From a virus, in the IMG/VR virus record IMGVR_UViG_3300017971_000172, positions 1 to 33,551 of that record: DNA of 33,551 bases; one strand, 5' to 3'. Below, in pieces: positions 6,888-13,454 of the stretch (positions are counted from its first letter, which is position 1; each line of letters starts with the position of its first letter). The notes below the pieces were generated by a model. It did not search any database. It was not told where the DNA came from and was given only the letters and a program-made list of their open reading frames with translations. Position numbers and translations under genes: made by a program.

Positions 6888-7568
6888 ATGAAAGTGTATG
6901 ATGACCGAATGAAGTGGGACTGGAGCGGACGCCAGTGCGTCGCGGCACCGCTTGTTATAGATGGCGTGCCCGTCGCGGTGATGGACGGCACACCTGTCAC
7001 CGACTATGGCGAGCTGGAGGTGGACTGGGACCGCTACCTGAGAAGCGACGCCGTGGCTCTCACGGTGGGGGTCAAGGTGAACCCCGACTGGTGGGAGCCG
7101 CTGAAGGCTGCGATGGAAGCTGAGGAGACGGCGGCTGAGGAGGCATACCAACAGGAGCGAGCACAGAAGCTGAAGGAGCACGAAGAGGCGCTGGCTGATG
7201 TCAGCCACCCCAAGCACTGGCAGGCGAGGGACACGGAAAGGCTGCTGAAGGCGGCGAGGGTATCGCCTCGGGCGGCTACGAAGCCCAAGCCGTTCAGGGC
7301 TGGGGGGTGGCGCTACAAGGGGCACTGCGCCCACTGCGGCACCCCGTTCGTGGCGGCTCACGCTGGCACGACCGTCTGCTCCGAGCGGTGCGCCAAGGAG
7401 CGCAAGGCGGAGCAGGCTCGGGACGGTCGTAAGAGCCGCGCCAAGGCAGCTCAGCACAAGGCGTGCGAGGCGTGCGGGGCACCGATGGCAGGGAAGCGCA
7501 GCCACGCCGTGACCTGCTCCCCTGCGTGCCGTCAGGCGCTGAAGCGTCGCCGTGACAAGGCGGCGTGA
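6888..7568 (+). CDS. Zinc-finger protein with two C-terminal Cys4 modules, 226 aa
   Basis: ATG 6888 follows AAGGAGTAAGAA. Residues about 1-75 form a mixed domain, about 75-115 a long acidic helix or coiled coil (EAEETAAEEAYQQERAQKLK), and the C-terminal third carries two short zinc modules. The first is CAHCG...CSERC (about 145-167); the second is CEACGAPM...CSPAC (about 190-217) before a basic tail. The 70-aa protein at 11352 has the same kind of module (CAHCG...CSSRC), and both genes are followed by the same 3' repeat, so the two are probably related. Nucleic-acid binding is likely; exact role unknown. Confidence 0.8.
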   Translation: MKVYDDRMKWDWSGRQCVAAPLVIDGVPVAVMDGTPVTDYGELEVDWDRYLRSDAVALTVGVKVNPDWWEPLKAAMEAEETAAEEAYQQERAQKLKEHEEALADVSHPKHWQARDTERLLKAARVSPRAATKPKPFRAGGWRYKGHCAHCGTPFVAAHAGTTVCSERCAKERKAEQARDGRKSRAKAAQHKACEACGAPMAGKRSHAVTCSPACRQALKRRRDKAA

Positions 7569-7792
7569 GCCGCTGGGTCGTCACGGTTCGGGGTGACCCA
7601 GTTCTGGACGCGGGTCGTCACGCTTCGGGGCATCCCAGTGCCTAGCTTGAGCGACCGAAAAGTGTGACAGGGGGCGGCTAACTGCTACCGCTAACTGCTA
7701 CCCACTGCCCAGCACCTCGCCCACAACCCGCGCCACCACTAGGTCACGGGGTCACATCTCTATGGACCCGCCATCCATTTCGGTGGAAACAG
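7569..7792. repeat. 3' repeat element with hairpin after zinc-finger gene
   Basis: CTGGGTCGTC...GGTGACCCAG (7573-7601) forms a hairpin of about 10 bp. Its core CGTCACGGTTCGGGGTG (7579) is repeated imperfectly at 7616-7630 and again at 11569 after the other zinc-finger gene. AGTGTGACAGGG (7661-7672) also recurs at 11613-11624. Probably a transcription terminator or processing element. Confidence 0.5.
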
Positions 7793-7949
7793 AAGGTGGC
7801 TCATTTGAGCTACCTTGCCTTCGGGTTCGGAAACCCCAACTGGACCATTTGGTCCAGTTGTATTCAGGTGGGCAAACTCGTTTCAGTTGAAACAAGTTCT
7901 CAGGACGCCCAGTGGCGGGCAGGCAAACTTTGTTCAACTGAACAAAGTT
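7793..7949. repeat. Array of four 24-bp palindromes
   Basis: Four inverted repeats, each with 11-bp arms and a 2-bp spacer, at 7793-7816, 7837-7860, 7875-7898 and 7926-7949. Left arms are AAGGTGGCTCA, CAACTGGACCA, AACTCGTTTCA and AACTTTGTTCA. The second and fourth are perfect and the other two have one wobble-type mismatch. All share the core CA-NN-TG. The last two lie in a 51-bp direct repeat that ends with AGTTCTCAGGACGCCCA. Sequence varies but complementarity is kept. The last palindrome begins just past the stop of the leftward 120-aa gene. Confidence 0.85.
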
Positions 7950-7950
7950 C

Positions 7951-8313
7951 TCAGGACGCCCACCTCCAGCGGATGCCGTTCTTCCTGACCACAGCACCGC
8001 CTCGGTGCCCTGACTTCGGTGCCAGCCAGACCCTGACCAGTTTCCTGCGGCGGTGGTATGGAATAGTGGGGTCATCAGGCACGCCTTCCCGTGGACGCCA
8101 GACCGTCGTGGCACCCCAGCCTGCGGCTTCCAGTGCGGCGGCGAGGGTGTTGAGGGCAGTGCCCTTCTTGATGACGCCGTGCTCAACCAACAGGTCACGA
8201 AGTTCGTAGAGGCGGTAGGCAGGTGCGCGGTCACGCTCGGGGGCACTGCGCCACCACTCTCGGATTTCCTTGGACATCTGGTGGCTCTGTATCAGGTAGG
8301 TGACGGTTCCCAT
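7951..8313 (-). CDS. Hypothetical protein, 120 aa, possible winged helix
   Basis: ATG 8313 with GGGGTGCTGAGAA upstream; MSKEIREWW at 8277 is an alternative start. Residues about 25-75 (YRLYELRDLLVEHGVIKKGT, then ALNTLAAALEAAGW) look like a compact helical DNA-binding domain. The C-terminal part is basic, with RRRKLVRVWL and KNGIRWRW. No known family. It stands alone on the minus strand, between the palindrome array directly downstream of its stop and the repeat-rich region upstream, so it may be the protein that acts on one of them. That is inference from position. Confidence 0.65.
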   Translation of the reverse strand: MGTVTYLIQSHQMSKEIREWWRSAPERDRAPAYRLYELRDLLVEHGVIKKGTALNTLAAALEAAGWGATTVWRPREGVPDDPTIPYHRRRKLVRVWLAPKSGHRGGAVVRKNGIRWRWAS

Positions 8314-8362
8314 TTCTCAGCACCCCTGTGGTTTTATCCAGTAGTCAGGATTATAGCAGGGA

Positions 8363-8379
8363 GGATTGTAAGCAGTGGG
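8363..8379. repeat. 17-bp dispersed repeat, copy 2
   Basis: GGATTGTAAGCAGTGGG, identical to 6535-6551, about 50 bp upstream of the 120-aa leftward gene. Confidence 0.8.
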
Positions 8380-8574
8380 GTGTGGGCAAGGTGGGCGAGG
8401 TCACGAGGTGGCGTGGTGACCTCGCCCACGAAGTTTGCCAGCGGCGGCTGAATGATGGGGTGATTTCGTGACCTCGTGGGCTTGGTGTTCCCTACTCCTT
8501 TTTCGTGCTGGGTATGTGCGTTTCACTCTCCGATTTCATACAGGCTTTTCACTCTCTGATTTCGTGGGTGCGTT

Positions 8575-8671
8575 ACTCCTCAGTGCCAACACCACAGAGT
8601 TTCATACTCCTCAGTGTCCACACCACAGAGCGTTTTATCCTCTCACACTCCTCAGGGCTAACATTTCAGAG
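8575..8671. repeat. 25-bp repeat, three copies (fourth at 9274-9298)
   Basis: Copies at 8575-8599, 8606-8630 and 8647-8671 begin ACTCCTCAGKG and end CAGAG. A fourth copy at 9274-9298 is on the far side of the iterons. The third copy is the most diverged. Related TTTCACTCTCYGATTTC is duplicated just upstream (8521, 8548). Confidence 0.75.
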
Positions 8672-8773
8672 GGCGGGAGAATATAGGGGGGGTTCAAAAA
8701 GGGGTTCTATACAGACATTGTGGGGCGAAATGGGCTTGGTGGGCGGTGCCGAGCACGGATTTGGGGGTGGCTA

Positions 8774-8848
8774 TTCGTCACCTGAGCGCCCTTGTTCGTC
8801 ACCCGAGCGCCCTTGTTCGTCATCTGAGCGCCCTTGTTCGTCATCCGA
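8774..8848. repeat. Forward 21-bp iteron array (3.5 copies)
   Basis: Units begin at 8774, 8795, 8816 and 8837 (the last partial), each starting TTCGTCAYC and continuing YGAGCGCCCTTG. Exact 21-bp spacing, two helical turns, favours side-by-side binding of an initiator. Confidence 0.9.
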
Positions 8849-9096
8849 AAAAGCACCTCCGAGCGTGTTTGAACGAGCGTAAGGCATTGTTTTGCCGACA
8901 AAACAGCCGAGCACGGCGCTCGTTTGGGATGACGATGGTGTAGTTTAAATCTCAGTTTTTAGGAAGAAGGGAAAATATATGGGGGGTGTAAAAGCGGAAA
9001 AAACACACCCAGAGGTAGAAAAGGTCGTGTTTTAAACTGCACCATCTACACCCCAAGGCAAAAACCCGTATTTCTTGAATAAAATCAGTGCCTTAT

Positions 9097-9149
9097 GGGA
9101 TGACGATTAAATTTGCCGAGATGACGAACAAGCCTTTTGGGATGACGAT
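9097..9149. repeat. Reversed 21-bp-spaced iteron core array (3 copies)
   Basis: GGGATGACGAT at 9097, GAGATGACGAA at 9118 and GGGATGACGAT at 9139 are reverse complements of the forward iteron core. They keep the 21-bp period. Single extra cores lie at 8926-8936 (reversed) and 9205-9215 (forward). Confidence 0.85.
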
Positions 9150-9439
9150 TAAGCCCACAAGGTCACCAAGTCATTGATTCTAATAGCTTTTTTACTCCGC
9201 GCTGTTCGTCATCCCACCCTCCTGCCGTTTCCGCCCCATAGAACTGTCCCACCCATACACCACTCTCAAAAACACTCCTCAGTGTCCACACCACCGAGCA
9301 CATATAAAAGGGAGGTGCCTGAAACGCCGCCACCAAGTCACCCAGCCCACAAGGTCACGTCATACACATCATTTACCCCATTCTCCAAACCACCTCGCCG
9401 CGCTATCAACCCGCCACCAAAAATTTTTCACTCTCGCCC

Positions 9440-9468
9440 TTGACACCGTTATTCCGAGCCGCTACTAT
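9440..9468 (+). promoter_or_regulatory. Sigma-70 promoter P1
   Basis: TTGACA (9440-9445), 17-bp spacer, TACTAT (9463-9468). A leader inverted repeat CGGCAG...CTGCCG (9478-9498) follows. Shares long stretches with the promoters at 10548 and 5597. Confidence 0.88.
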
Positions 9469-9516
9469 CCTCCCCATCGGCAGCATCACCGACTGCCGCA
9501 AACTGAGGAACCAAGA

Positions 9517-9786
9517 ATGAAACGAAACCTGAACGCTTACCGCGAAGCCGTCGCCGCGCTGCCCACCGCCCTGAGCCAGCACCTGTGCTCAGCCCCGAGC
9601 GACGACATCAACGCAGACCGCGTGCCCCGCGCCGTGGTCAAGCGAGGGCACGAAGACCTGTTCGTCGGCACCCTCGCCCTCCTCCACGGCGACGCCACGA
9701 GGTCACTGGCTGGCTTCGGCACCTACGAGAAGGACGGGCAGGTGCTGGTGTGTGTTGACCAGCTTGCCATCCTGCTCCGCCGCTGA
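9517..9786 (+). CDS. Hypothetical protein, 89 aa
   Basis: ATG 9517 has GAGGAACCAAGA upstream. Begins MKRNLNAYREAVAALPTALS and ends in a hydrophobic strand-helix (GQVLVCVDQLAILLRR). No recognised domain, no signal peptide. It is the first gene behind P1 and the nearest gene to the probable origin, so an origin-linked or copy-control role is conceivable but unsupported by sequence. A 95-bp gap separates it from the next gene. Confidence 0.8.
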   Translation: MKRNLNAYREAVAALPTALSQHLCSAPSDDINADRVPRAVVKRGHEDLFVGTLALLHGDATRSLAGFGTYEKDGQVLVCVDQLAILLRR

Positions 9787-9881
9787 GCCACCGTACCCAC
9801 CGCGAGCCGAACTGAAAAAACCGGATTTTCCCCGCCGGAACTACCCCCCTCGCTAACCACGAGGCTACTGAGGAGATTGAG

Positions 9882-10538
9882 ATGAACCAAACTGAATTTG
9901 ACCAACGACTGGCTGCCGCTGGCATCACCGACCCCTATGAGTTGAGTTCGTTGTGGAGCGAACCCGAGCTGGACGAGGAGTTCGATATGACCACCGCCGA
10001 TATGAGTGCTTATCACCAAGGGGTTTTGGATTTGGCGGAGACTGGGGTGGCGGTTGTCCGCCGCGACCTGCCCAGCGAGTGGGAGAGCGGTGTAGCAGCC
10101 GCCTTGGAAACTGTGAGGCAAATAAAACCCTCACTGGTAGTCATCCAGTCCACGCCACGAGGTCGCGTCGCATACGTAAAGACCACGGTGCCGATATTTG
10201 AAGGAGCGGTAACGGTAACCGCAACGAACCCGCACGCGACTGGGTGTTCCCAGCCAGCAGGGCTGGCATCAGGCGTTGTCCAGACCACCCGCGACAGCTC
10301 CGACCCGCTGGGCACGCTGGCACAGCAGATGGGAGCCTTCACCACGTTGGTGAAGAGGATGGAAACAGCGGTGGAGCGAGTGCGGAACTCGGACGGCTAC
10401 GCCAAGGTGGTGTTGCTTGGCAAGGCAGACACGATGCTGAAACCCTACGTCACACCAACGCGCGTGGAGGTGTCCATCCCCGCATCGGAGATGGATGACT
10501 TCGCTGCCGTGATGCGCGGCGAGCAGGAGGGCACCTGA
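9882..10538 (+). CDS. Hypothetical protein, 218 aa
   Basis: ATG 9882 is preceded by GAGGAGATTGAG. The N-terminal 75 residues are acidic (NQTEFDQRLAAAGITDPYEL, then DMTTADMSAYHQGVLDLAET). A middle beta-rich part (about 85-120) contains GRVAYVKTTVPIFEGAVTVT, and a C-terminal helical part (about 140-218) holds LGTLAQQMGAFTTLVKRMET. No family recognised. It is probably co-transcribed with the 89-aa gene from P1; promoter P2 begins 10 bp after its stop. Confidence 0.8.
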   Translation: MNQTEFDQRLAAAGITDPYELSSLWSEPELDEEFDMTTADMSAYHQGVLDLAETGVAVVRRDLPSEWESGVAAALETVRQIKPSLVVIQSTPRGRVAYVKTTVPIFEGAVTVTATNPHATGCSQPAGLASGVVQTTRDSSDPLGTLAQQMGAFTTLVKRMETAVERVRNSDGYAKVVLLGKADTMLKPYVTPTRVEVSIPASEMDDFAAVMRGEQEGT

Positions 10539-10547
10539 AATTCACCC

Positions 10548-10576
10548 TTGACACCGTTAGCGATACCCGCTACTAT
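10548..10576 (+). promoter_or_regulatory. Sigma-70 promoter P2
   Basis: TTGACA (10548-10553), 17-bp spacer, TACTAT (10571-10576), near-duplicate of P1. A leader inverted repeat GGCAGC-CAACC-GCTGCC (10587-10603) follows. Confidence 0.88.
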
Positions 10577-10623
10577 TCCTTCCGTCGGCAGCCAACCGCT
10601 GCCCTTAACCGAGGAACCAAACG

Positions 10624-11355
10624 ATGACTACGAACACCCTGCCCACCGTGCCCACCACGGCACCCTCGTGGGCAGCCCTGCGCCAAGCCGCTGCGAAACT
10701 CCGCAGCACGGGACAGCAACTGGTGCTGGATGCCATCGCCGTTGGCGACCAGTTATCCGCCCTGAGACCCACCTGCGCCAGTCAGAAAGAGTTTGTCTCA
10801 CGCGTGAGACAAGAGGTGGGCTTCAGCAAGTCCTACGCCTTCAAGCTGATGAGCCTCGCCCAGCACCAGCAGCAGGTGCTGGCAGCCAAGCCCGAGAGCA
10901 TCAGGCAGGCGCTGGCGGTGCTCAGCCCAGCACCCACCCAGTCCACGCCGCCTGCGCTCGCCACAGCGCCCGCTACGCCCACCACGTCACCCAGCCACCC
11001 CGTGACCTCGGTGTTCAGTCATCCACCCACCAAGCGCAAGCCGACGCCAACCATATCCGACGCCGAACTGGAGGCAGAAGTCACCCGCAGCCTCGTGCCC
11101 GAGCACATCATCAAGCACGCCGCCACGGCGATTGCTTCGGGGCAACTCGCTGCCGAGCATCAGCACCCTGACGAGTTCGTTGAGGTTGCCATCGCCGACG
11201 CGAAGTGGCTGGTGAAGAACCTCGTGACGGAAATGAGCCGAGGTGCCGACGGGGACTTCACCGACACCAGCATCCAGATACAGGACGCCGTGTTTGATGC
11301 GCTGGCGGAGTATTGCCGCCCCGCTGACGACGAGGACGACGAGGAGATTGAATGA
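10624..11355 (+). CDS. DUF3102-like DNA-associated protein, 243 aa
   Basis: ATG 10624 has GAGGAACCAAACG upstream. Residues about 25-95 (LVLDAIAVGDQLSALRP, EFVSRVRQEVGFSKSYAFKL, MSLAQHQ) match the pattern of DUF3102-type proteins, which are common in phages and plasmids and often lie beside partition or repressor genes. A Pro/Thr-rich linker (about 100-140) leads to a C-terminal helical domain and an acidic tail DDEDDEEIE. A perfect 20-bp palindrome lies inside the coding sequence at 10793. Driven by P2; overlaps the next gene by 4 bp. Confidence 0.8.
   Translation: MTTNTLPTVPTTAPSWAALRQAAAKLRSTGQQLVLDAIAVGDQLSALRPTCASQKEFVSRVRQEVGFSKSYAFKLMSLAQHQQQVLAAKPESIRQALAVLSPAPTQSTPPALATAPATPTTSPSHPVTSVFSHPPTKRKPTPTISDAELEAEVTRSLVPEHIIKHAATAIASGQLAAEHQHPDEFVEVAIADAKWLVKNLVTEMSRGADGDFTDTSIQIQDAVFDALAEYCRPADDEDDEEIE
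10793..10812. repeat. Perfect 20-bp palindrome, copy 2
   Basis: TTGTCTCACGCGTGAGACAA; the central 18 bp equal those at 4698-4715. It lies in codons for residues about 57-63 of the DUF3102-like protein. Confidence 0.8.
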
Positions 11356-11564
11356 TGGGCGGATACGACTACACCACCACCGAGCGCCAGCGGCGCTACC
11401 GTGAGCGCCAGCGTGCCAAGCGGAAGGCAGAGACCCCTGAGCGCCACTGCGCCCACTGCGGTGCTCTCCTGCCCGCTGACAGCCGCTCTGACGCCCGCTA
11501 CTGCTCCAGCAGGTGCCGTGTTTACGCCACGAGGTCACGCCAGCGCCAAGCCGCCGATGACTGA
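11352..11564 (+). CDS. Small zinc-finger protein, 70 aa
   Basis: ATG 11352 overlaps the preceding stop (ATGA). A very basic N-terminal helix (ERQRRYRERQRAKRKAETPE) precedes one Cys4 zinc module, CAHCG (about 34-38) and CSSRC (about 54-58), and a basic tail. The module resembles those ending the 226-aa protein at 6888. Nucleic-acid binding is likely. Note the 12-bp word CCACGAGGTCAC within it, shared with non-coding copies elsewhere. Confidence 0.82.
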   Translation: MMGGYDYTTTERQRRYRERQRAKRKAETPERHCAHCGALLPADSRSDARYCSSRCRVYATRSRQRQAADD

Positions 11565-11568
11565 CAGG

Positions 11569-11665
11569 CGTCACAGTTCGGGGTGGCGGACCCCCGTGGG
11601 GCGCAAGCGCGAAGTGTGACAGGGAGGTGAGACCCGCACGGCGCAGGACAGAGCACCGTGCGGGT
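11569..11665. repeat. 3' repeat element and GC hairpin between convergent genes
   Basis: GTCACAGTTCG (11570-11580) and CGAAGTGTGAC (11610-11620) form an imperfect inverted repeat related to the element at 7579-7672. A perfect 10-bp stem ACCCGCACGG...CCGTGCGGGT (11632-11641/11656-11665) follows. It lies between convergent genes and may stop transcription in both directions, although there is no T run. Confidence 0.55.
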
Positions 11666-11694
11666 GCTTGGGGGGTGTTACGCAGGCACGGTCA

Positions 11695-12363
11695 TCAGGT
11701 CATCAGGTCAGCCAAAGCGTCGGGCAACTCAGCCCCGCCTGACACCAGCACGGACACCAGTCGGTCGCTACTGGGCACGTCCGTCACGACAAGGACGGGA
11801 GCCAGACCCTCCGCCGCCATATCCGCCAGTGCCTGACGGTCGGGTGCCTTGGACAGGGCGTTGCCACCAGCCAGCATCGTGAGGTTGAGGTAGGCAGCCG
11901 TGCGCTCCTCGTCGTTGAAAGCCTCGTCGTAGATAGCCATCAGGCAGCCCACCAGCATACGGTGGAGGCGACCGCTGGGGTTGGGGTCAACGGCACCAGC
12001 CAGTGCTCTGGTCAGGCGCTCCACGTTATCCGCCACCGCCTCGTAGTCGGCGTCCGAGCGCGGCAGGGGGTGATGCCCCGCCACGGCACGGATGTCGCCC
12101 ACCTCGTCCACCACTTGGGACAGGGCGACGACGACCAGCACCTGCCCTGCGGGACAGAGCGTGTAGGTGCCGCCTACCACCCCGTCGGAGGTAGCCGTCA
12201 TCAGCGTGCGCTGGGCGTTGGACAGCGCCCCCACGAGGGCATCCATACACGGCACGTCCGTGGGCTTTATGTTCTGAAAGGCGAACGCCATAGGCAGTGC
12301 TCGTGCCCAGTCAATCTCGCCGTGCTCGTCCATCAGGCTCTTAATGGGTTGGGGTGAAACCAT
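11695..12363 (-). CDS. Hypothetical protein, 222 aa
   Basis: ATG 12363 overlaps the stop of the 76-aa gene, so translation is probably coupled. Acidic, mostly helical protein with hydrophobic stretches that are too short for membrane spans; it includes QVLVVVALSQVVDEVGDIRA and RLHRMLVGCLMAIYDEAFND. No catalytic motif or family recognised. Last gene of the leftward four-gene unit headed by the ribbon-helix-helix protein. Confidence 0.78.
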   Translation of the reverse strand: MVSPQPIKSLMDEHGEIDWARALPMAFAFQNIKPTDVPCMDALVGALSNAQRTLMTATSDGVVGGTYTLCPAGQVLVVVALSQVVDEVGDIRAVAGHHPLPRSDADYEAVADNVERLTRALAGAVDPNPSGRLHRMLVGCLMAIYDEAFNDEERTAAYLNLTMLAGGNALSKAPDRQALADMAAEGLAPVLVVTDVPSSDRLVSVLVSGGAELPDALADLMT

Positions 12364-12593
12364 CAGTTGTTCTCCTCGGGCGTAGTGCCCTCTGTTTTCT
12401 CAGGTGTGGGGAAGGCGTCCACCGCCAAGCCCACGCAGTCACGACATACCCAGACCGTGTTCACAGCCCAAGTCGCGCTATCACTCCGCTGCTTCTTGAT
12501 GGGCAAACCCACGCAGCCCGCCAGCTTCCCGCAGCACCAGCACGGATGCAGGCTGTCATAGCGAACGACGGGGGTGCTGAAAAGCGCGGTCAT
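12363..12593 (-). CDS. Cys4 zinc-ribbon protein, 76 aa
   Basis: ATG 12593 overlaps the preceding stop (ATGA). Two cysteine pairs, CWCCG (about 18-22) and CRDC (about 50-53), about 30 residues apart, form a zinc-ribbon pattern; the tail is acidic (EKTEGTTPEENN). Stop and next start overlap again (TGATG). Function unknown. Confidence 0.78.
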   Translation of the reverse strand: MTALFSTPVVRYDSLHPCWCCGKLAGCVGLPIKKQRSDSATWAVNTVWVCRDCVGLAVDAFPTPEKTEGTTPEENN

Positions 12594-13069
12594 TGGGGGC
12601 GCGGCGTCAGGTGGTCAGCGAGTTCCCGCAACGCCTGCGCCTCCTGCTCCAGCCGCTGTGCTTGTTCCCGCAATACCGCTGCGGCATCCAGCGGTTGGCT
12701 GACGGCACTGGGTGCCAGCCCAGCAGGTGCCGTGTCACGGATGTGGTATACACTACCCTGCTTGGTGCGGTTTACGCGGGAGATTTCCAGCTTCGTATCC
12801 GACAGGGCGGACTTTGCCTGCCTGCCGAACCAATACGCCGATTGCATCCCGTCCGCCACCTCCCGCGCCCACCAGCTTGCTTTGGCGGCGACTACCTTGC
12901 TACCCACACCGTCCGTGTAGGCATACGCACTGTCAGACTTCAACGCCTGTGCGAACTTCGCCCTGTCAAAAGGTCGCAAGGTGCCAGTATTAGCGACCGC
13001 CACCCTTACGATGCGGGCGATGCCTGCCCTTAGCCGTGCCTTGTCAGTTCCCTCTTCCTTCAACAACAT
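12590..13069 (-). CDS. Hypothetical protein with C-terminal coiled coil, 159 aa
   Basis: The frame is open from 13213, but ATG 13069 has GAGGAGGCTGAG directly upstream and starts after the end of the regulator gene, so I chose it. The N-terminal part is basic and helical; about residues 60-80 contain KASWWAREVADGMQSAYWFG; the C-terminal 35 residues (LREQAQRLEQEAQALRELAD) are a coiled coil. No family recognised. Second gene of the leftward unit. Confidence 0.78.
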   Translation of the reverse strand: MLLKEEGTDKARLRAGIARIVRVAVANTGTLRPFDRAKFAQALKSDSAYAYTDGVGSKVVAAKASWWAREVADGMQSAYWFGRQAKSALSDTKLEISRVNRTKQGSVYHIRDTAPAGLAPSAVSQPLDAAAVLREQAQRLEQEAQALRELADHLTPRPQ

Positions 13070-13097
13070 CTCAGCCTCCTCAGTCCAGTTAGTGCCA

Positions 13098-13373
13098 TCA
13101 CTCAGCCTCCTCGTCCACGCCGTCCATCCAGTCACGGATTTCGGCGACATCACGGACGGCGCGCTCAAATTTCCCCAGCATCGCCATCGCCTTGGCATTA
13201 TCACCACGCCCACGGCGATACTTGTCGTCCCACTTCAGTGCGAGGGCTTCATCAATGACCTCGCCTTTGGACTTGCCTTCGCGCAGCGCCAGTTTCTCCA
13301 ACTTCTCCCACGCTTCCTCTGAGCACCGTACAGAGATGCTTTTCGTTTTCTGGGCGGGTTTCACTCGCTTCAT
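13098..13373 (-). CDS. Ribbon-helix-helix regulator, 91 aa
   Basis: ATG 13373 with GGAGAAACGAG upstream. Residues about 11-46 (KSISVRCSEEAWEKLEKLAL then GKSKGEVIDEALAL) match the MetJ/Arc/CopG ribbon-helix-helix fold: a short DNA-reading strand, then two helices. The remaining acidic tail is helical. Such proteins bind operators as dimers. It is transcribed away from the long rightward operon, and its candidate promoter lies about 45 bp from that operon's promoter, the usual layout of an autoregulated switch. It is the only classical repressor candidate I see in the element. Confidence 0.82.
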   Translation of the reverse strand: MKRVKPAQKTKSISVRCSEEAWEKLEKLALREGKSKGEVIDEALALKWDDKYRRGRGDNAKAMAMLGKFERAVRDVAEIRDWMDGVDEEAE

Positions 13374-13403
13374 CTCGTTTCTCCGTCTAGTCGGTAGCTT
13401 TTA

Positions 13404-13432
13404 CTTATACCACGCCTGCCCCCTAGAGGTAA
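13404..13432 (-). promoter_or_regulatory. Candidate promoter for the regulator operon
   Basis: On the minus strand TTACCT (13432-13427), 17-bp spacer, TATAAG (13409-13404) with TG one base before the -10 (extended -10). The -35 is weak. Confidence 0.5.
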
Positions 13433-13454
13433 TGCTTTTGCGTGAAAAAAAGTC

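Larger units (their letters stand above)
8380..9439. other. Probable replication origin region
   Basis: About 1 kb without a supportable gene; short frames here are unconvincing. Four direct 21-bp iterons run forward at 8774-8848 and three run reversed at 9097-9149 with the same 21-bp period. Between them lie an AT-rich stretch (8940-9095), a hairpin TGTTTTG-CCGA-CAAAACA (8888-8905) and a 16-bp inverted repeat GATGGTGTAGTTTAAA (8934-8949) facing TTTAAACTGCACCATC (9031-9046). Four copies of a second 25-bp repeat flank this. Opposed iterons around an AT-rich core are typical of plasmid and phage origins; no initiator gene is identified. Confidence 0.65.

Noticed and set aside
7752-8246. Minus-strand 164-aa frame reading through the palindrome array with repeated peptides
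   Set aside because: The repeated peptides are by-products of the DNA repeat. The 120-aa frame in another phase has a better protein composition and ends at the array.
8774-8848. The 21-bp tandem units as a CRISPR array
   Set aside because: Units are directly adjacent without spacers and no cas genes are present; reversed copies at the same period point to iterons.
12590-13213. Longer 207-aa version of the 159-aa gene
   Set aside because: The extra N-terminal part overlaps the ribbon-helix-helix gene and lacks a ribosome site; ATG 13069 has GAGGAGGCTGAG before it.
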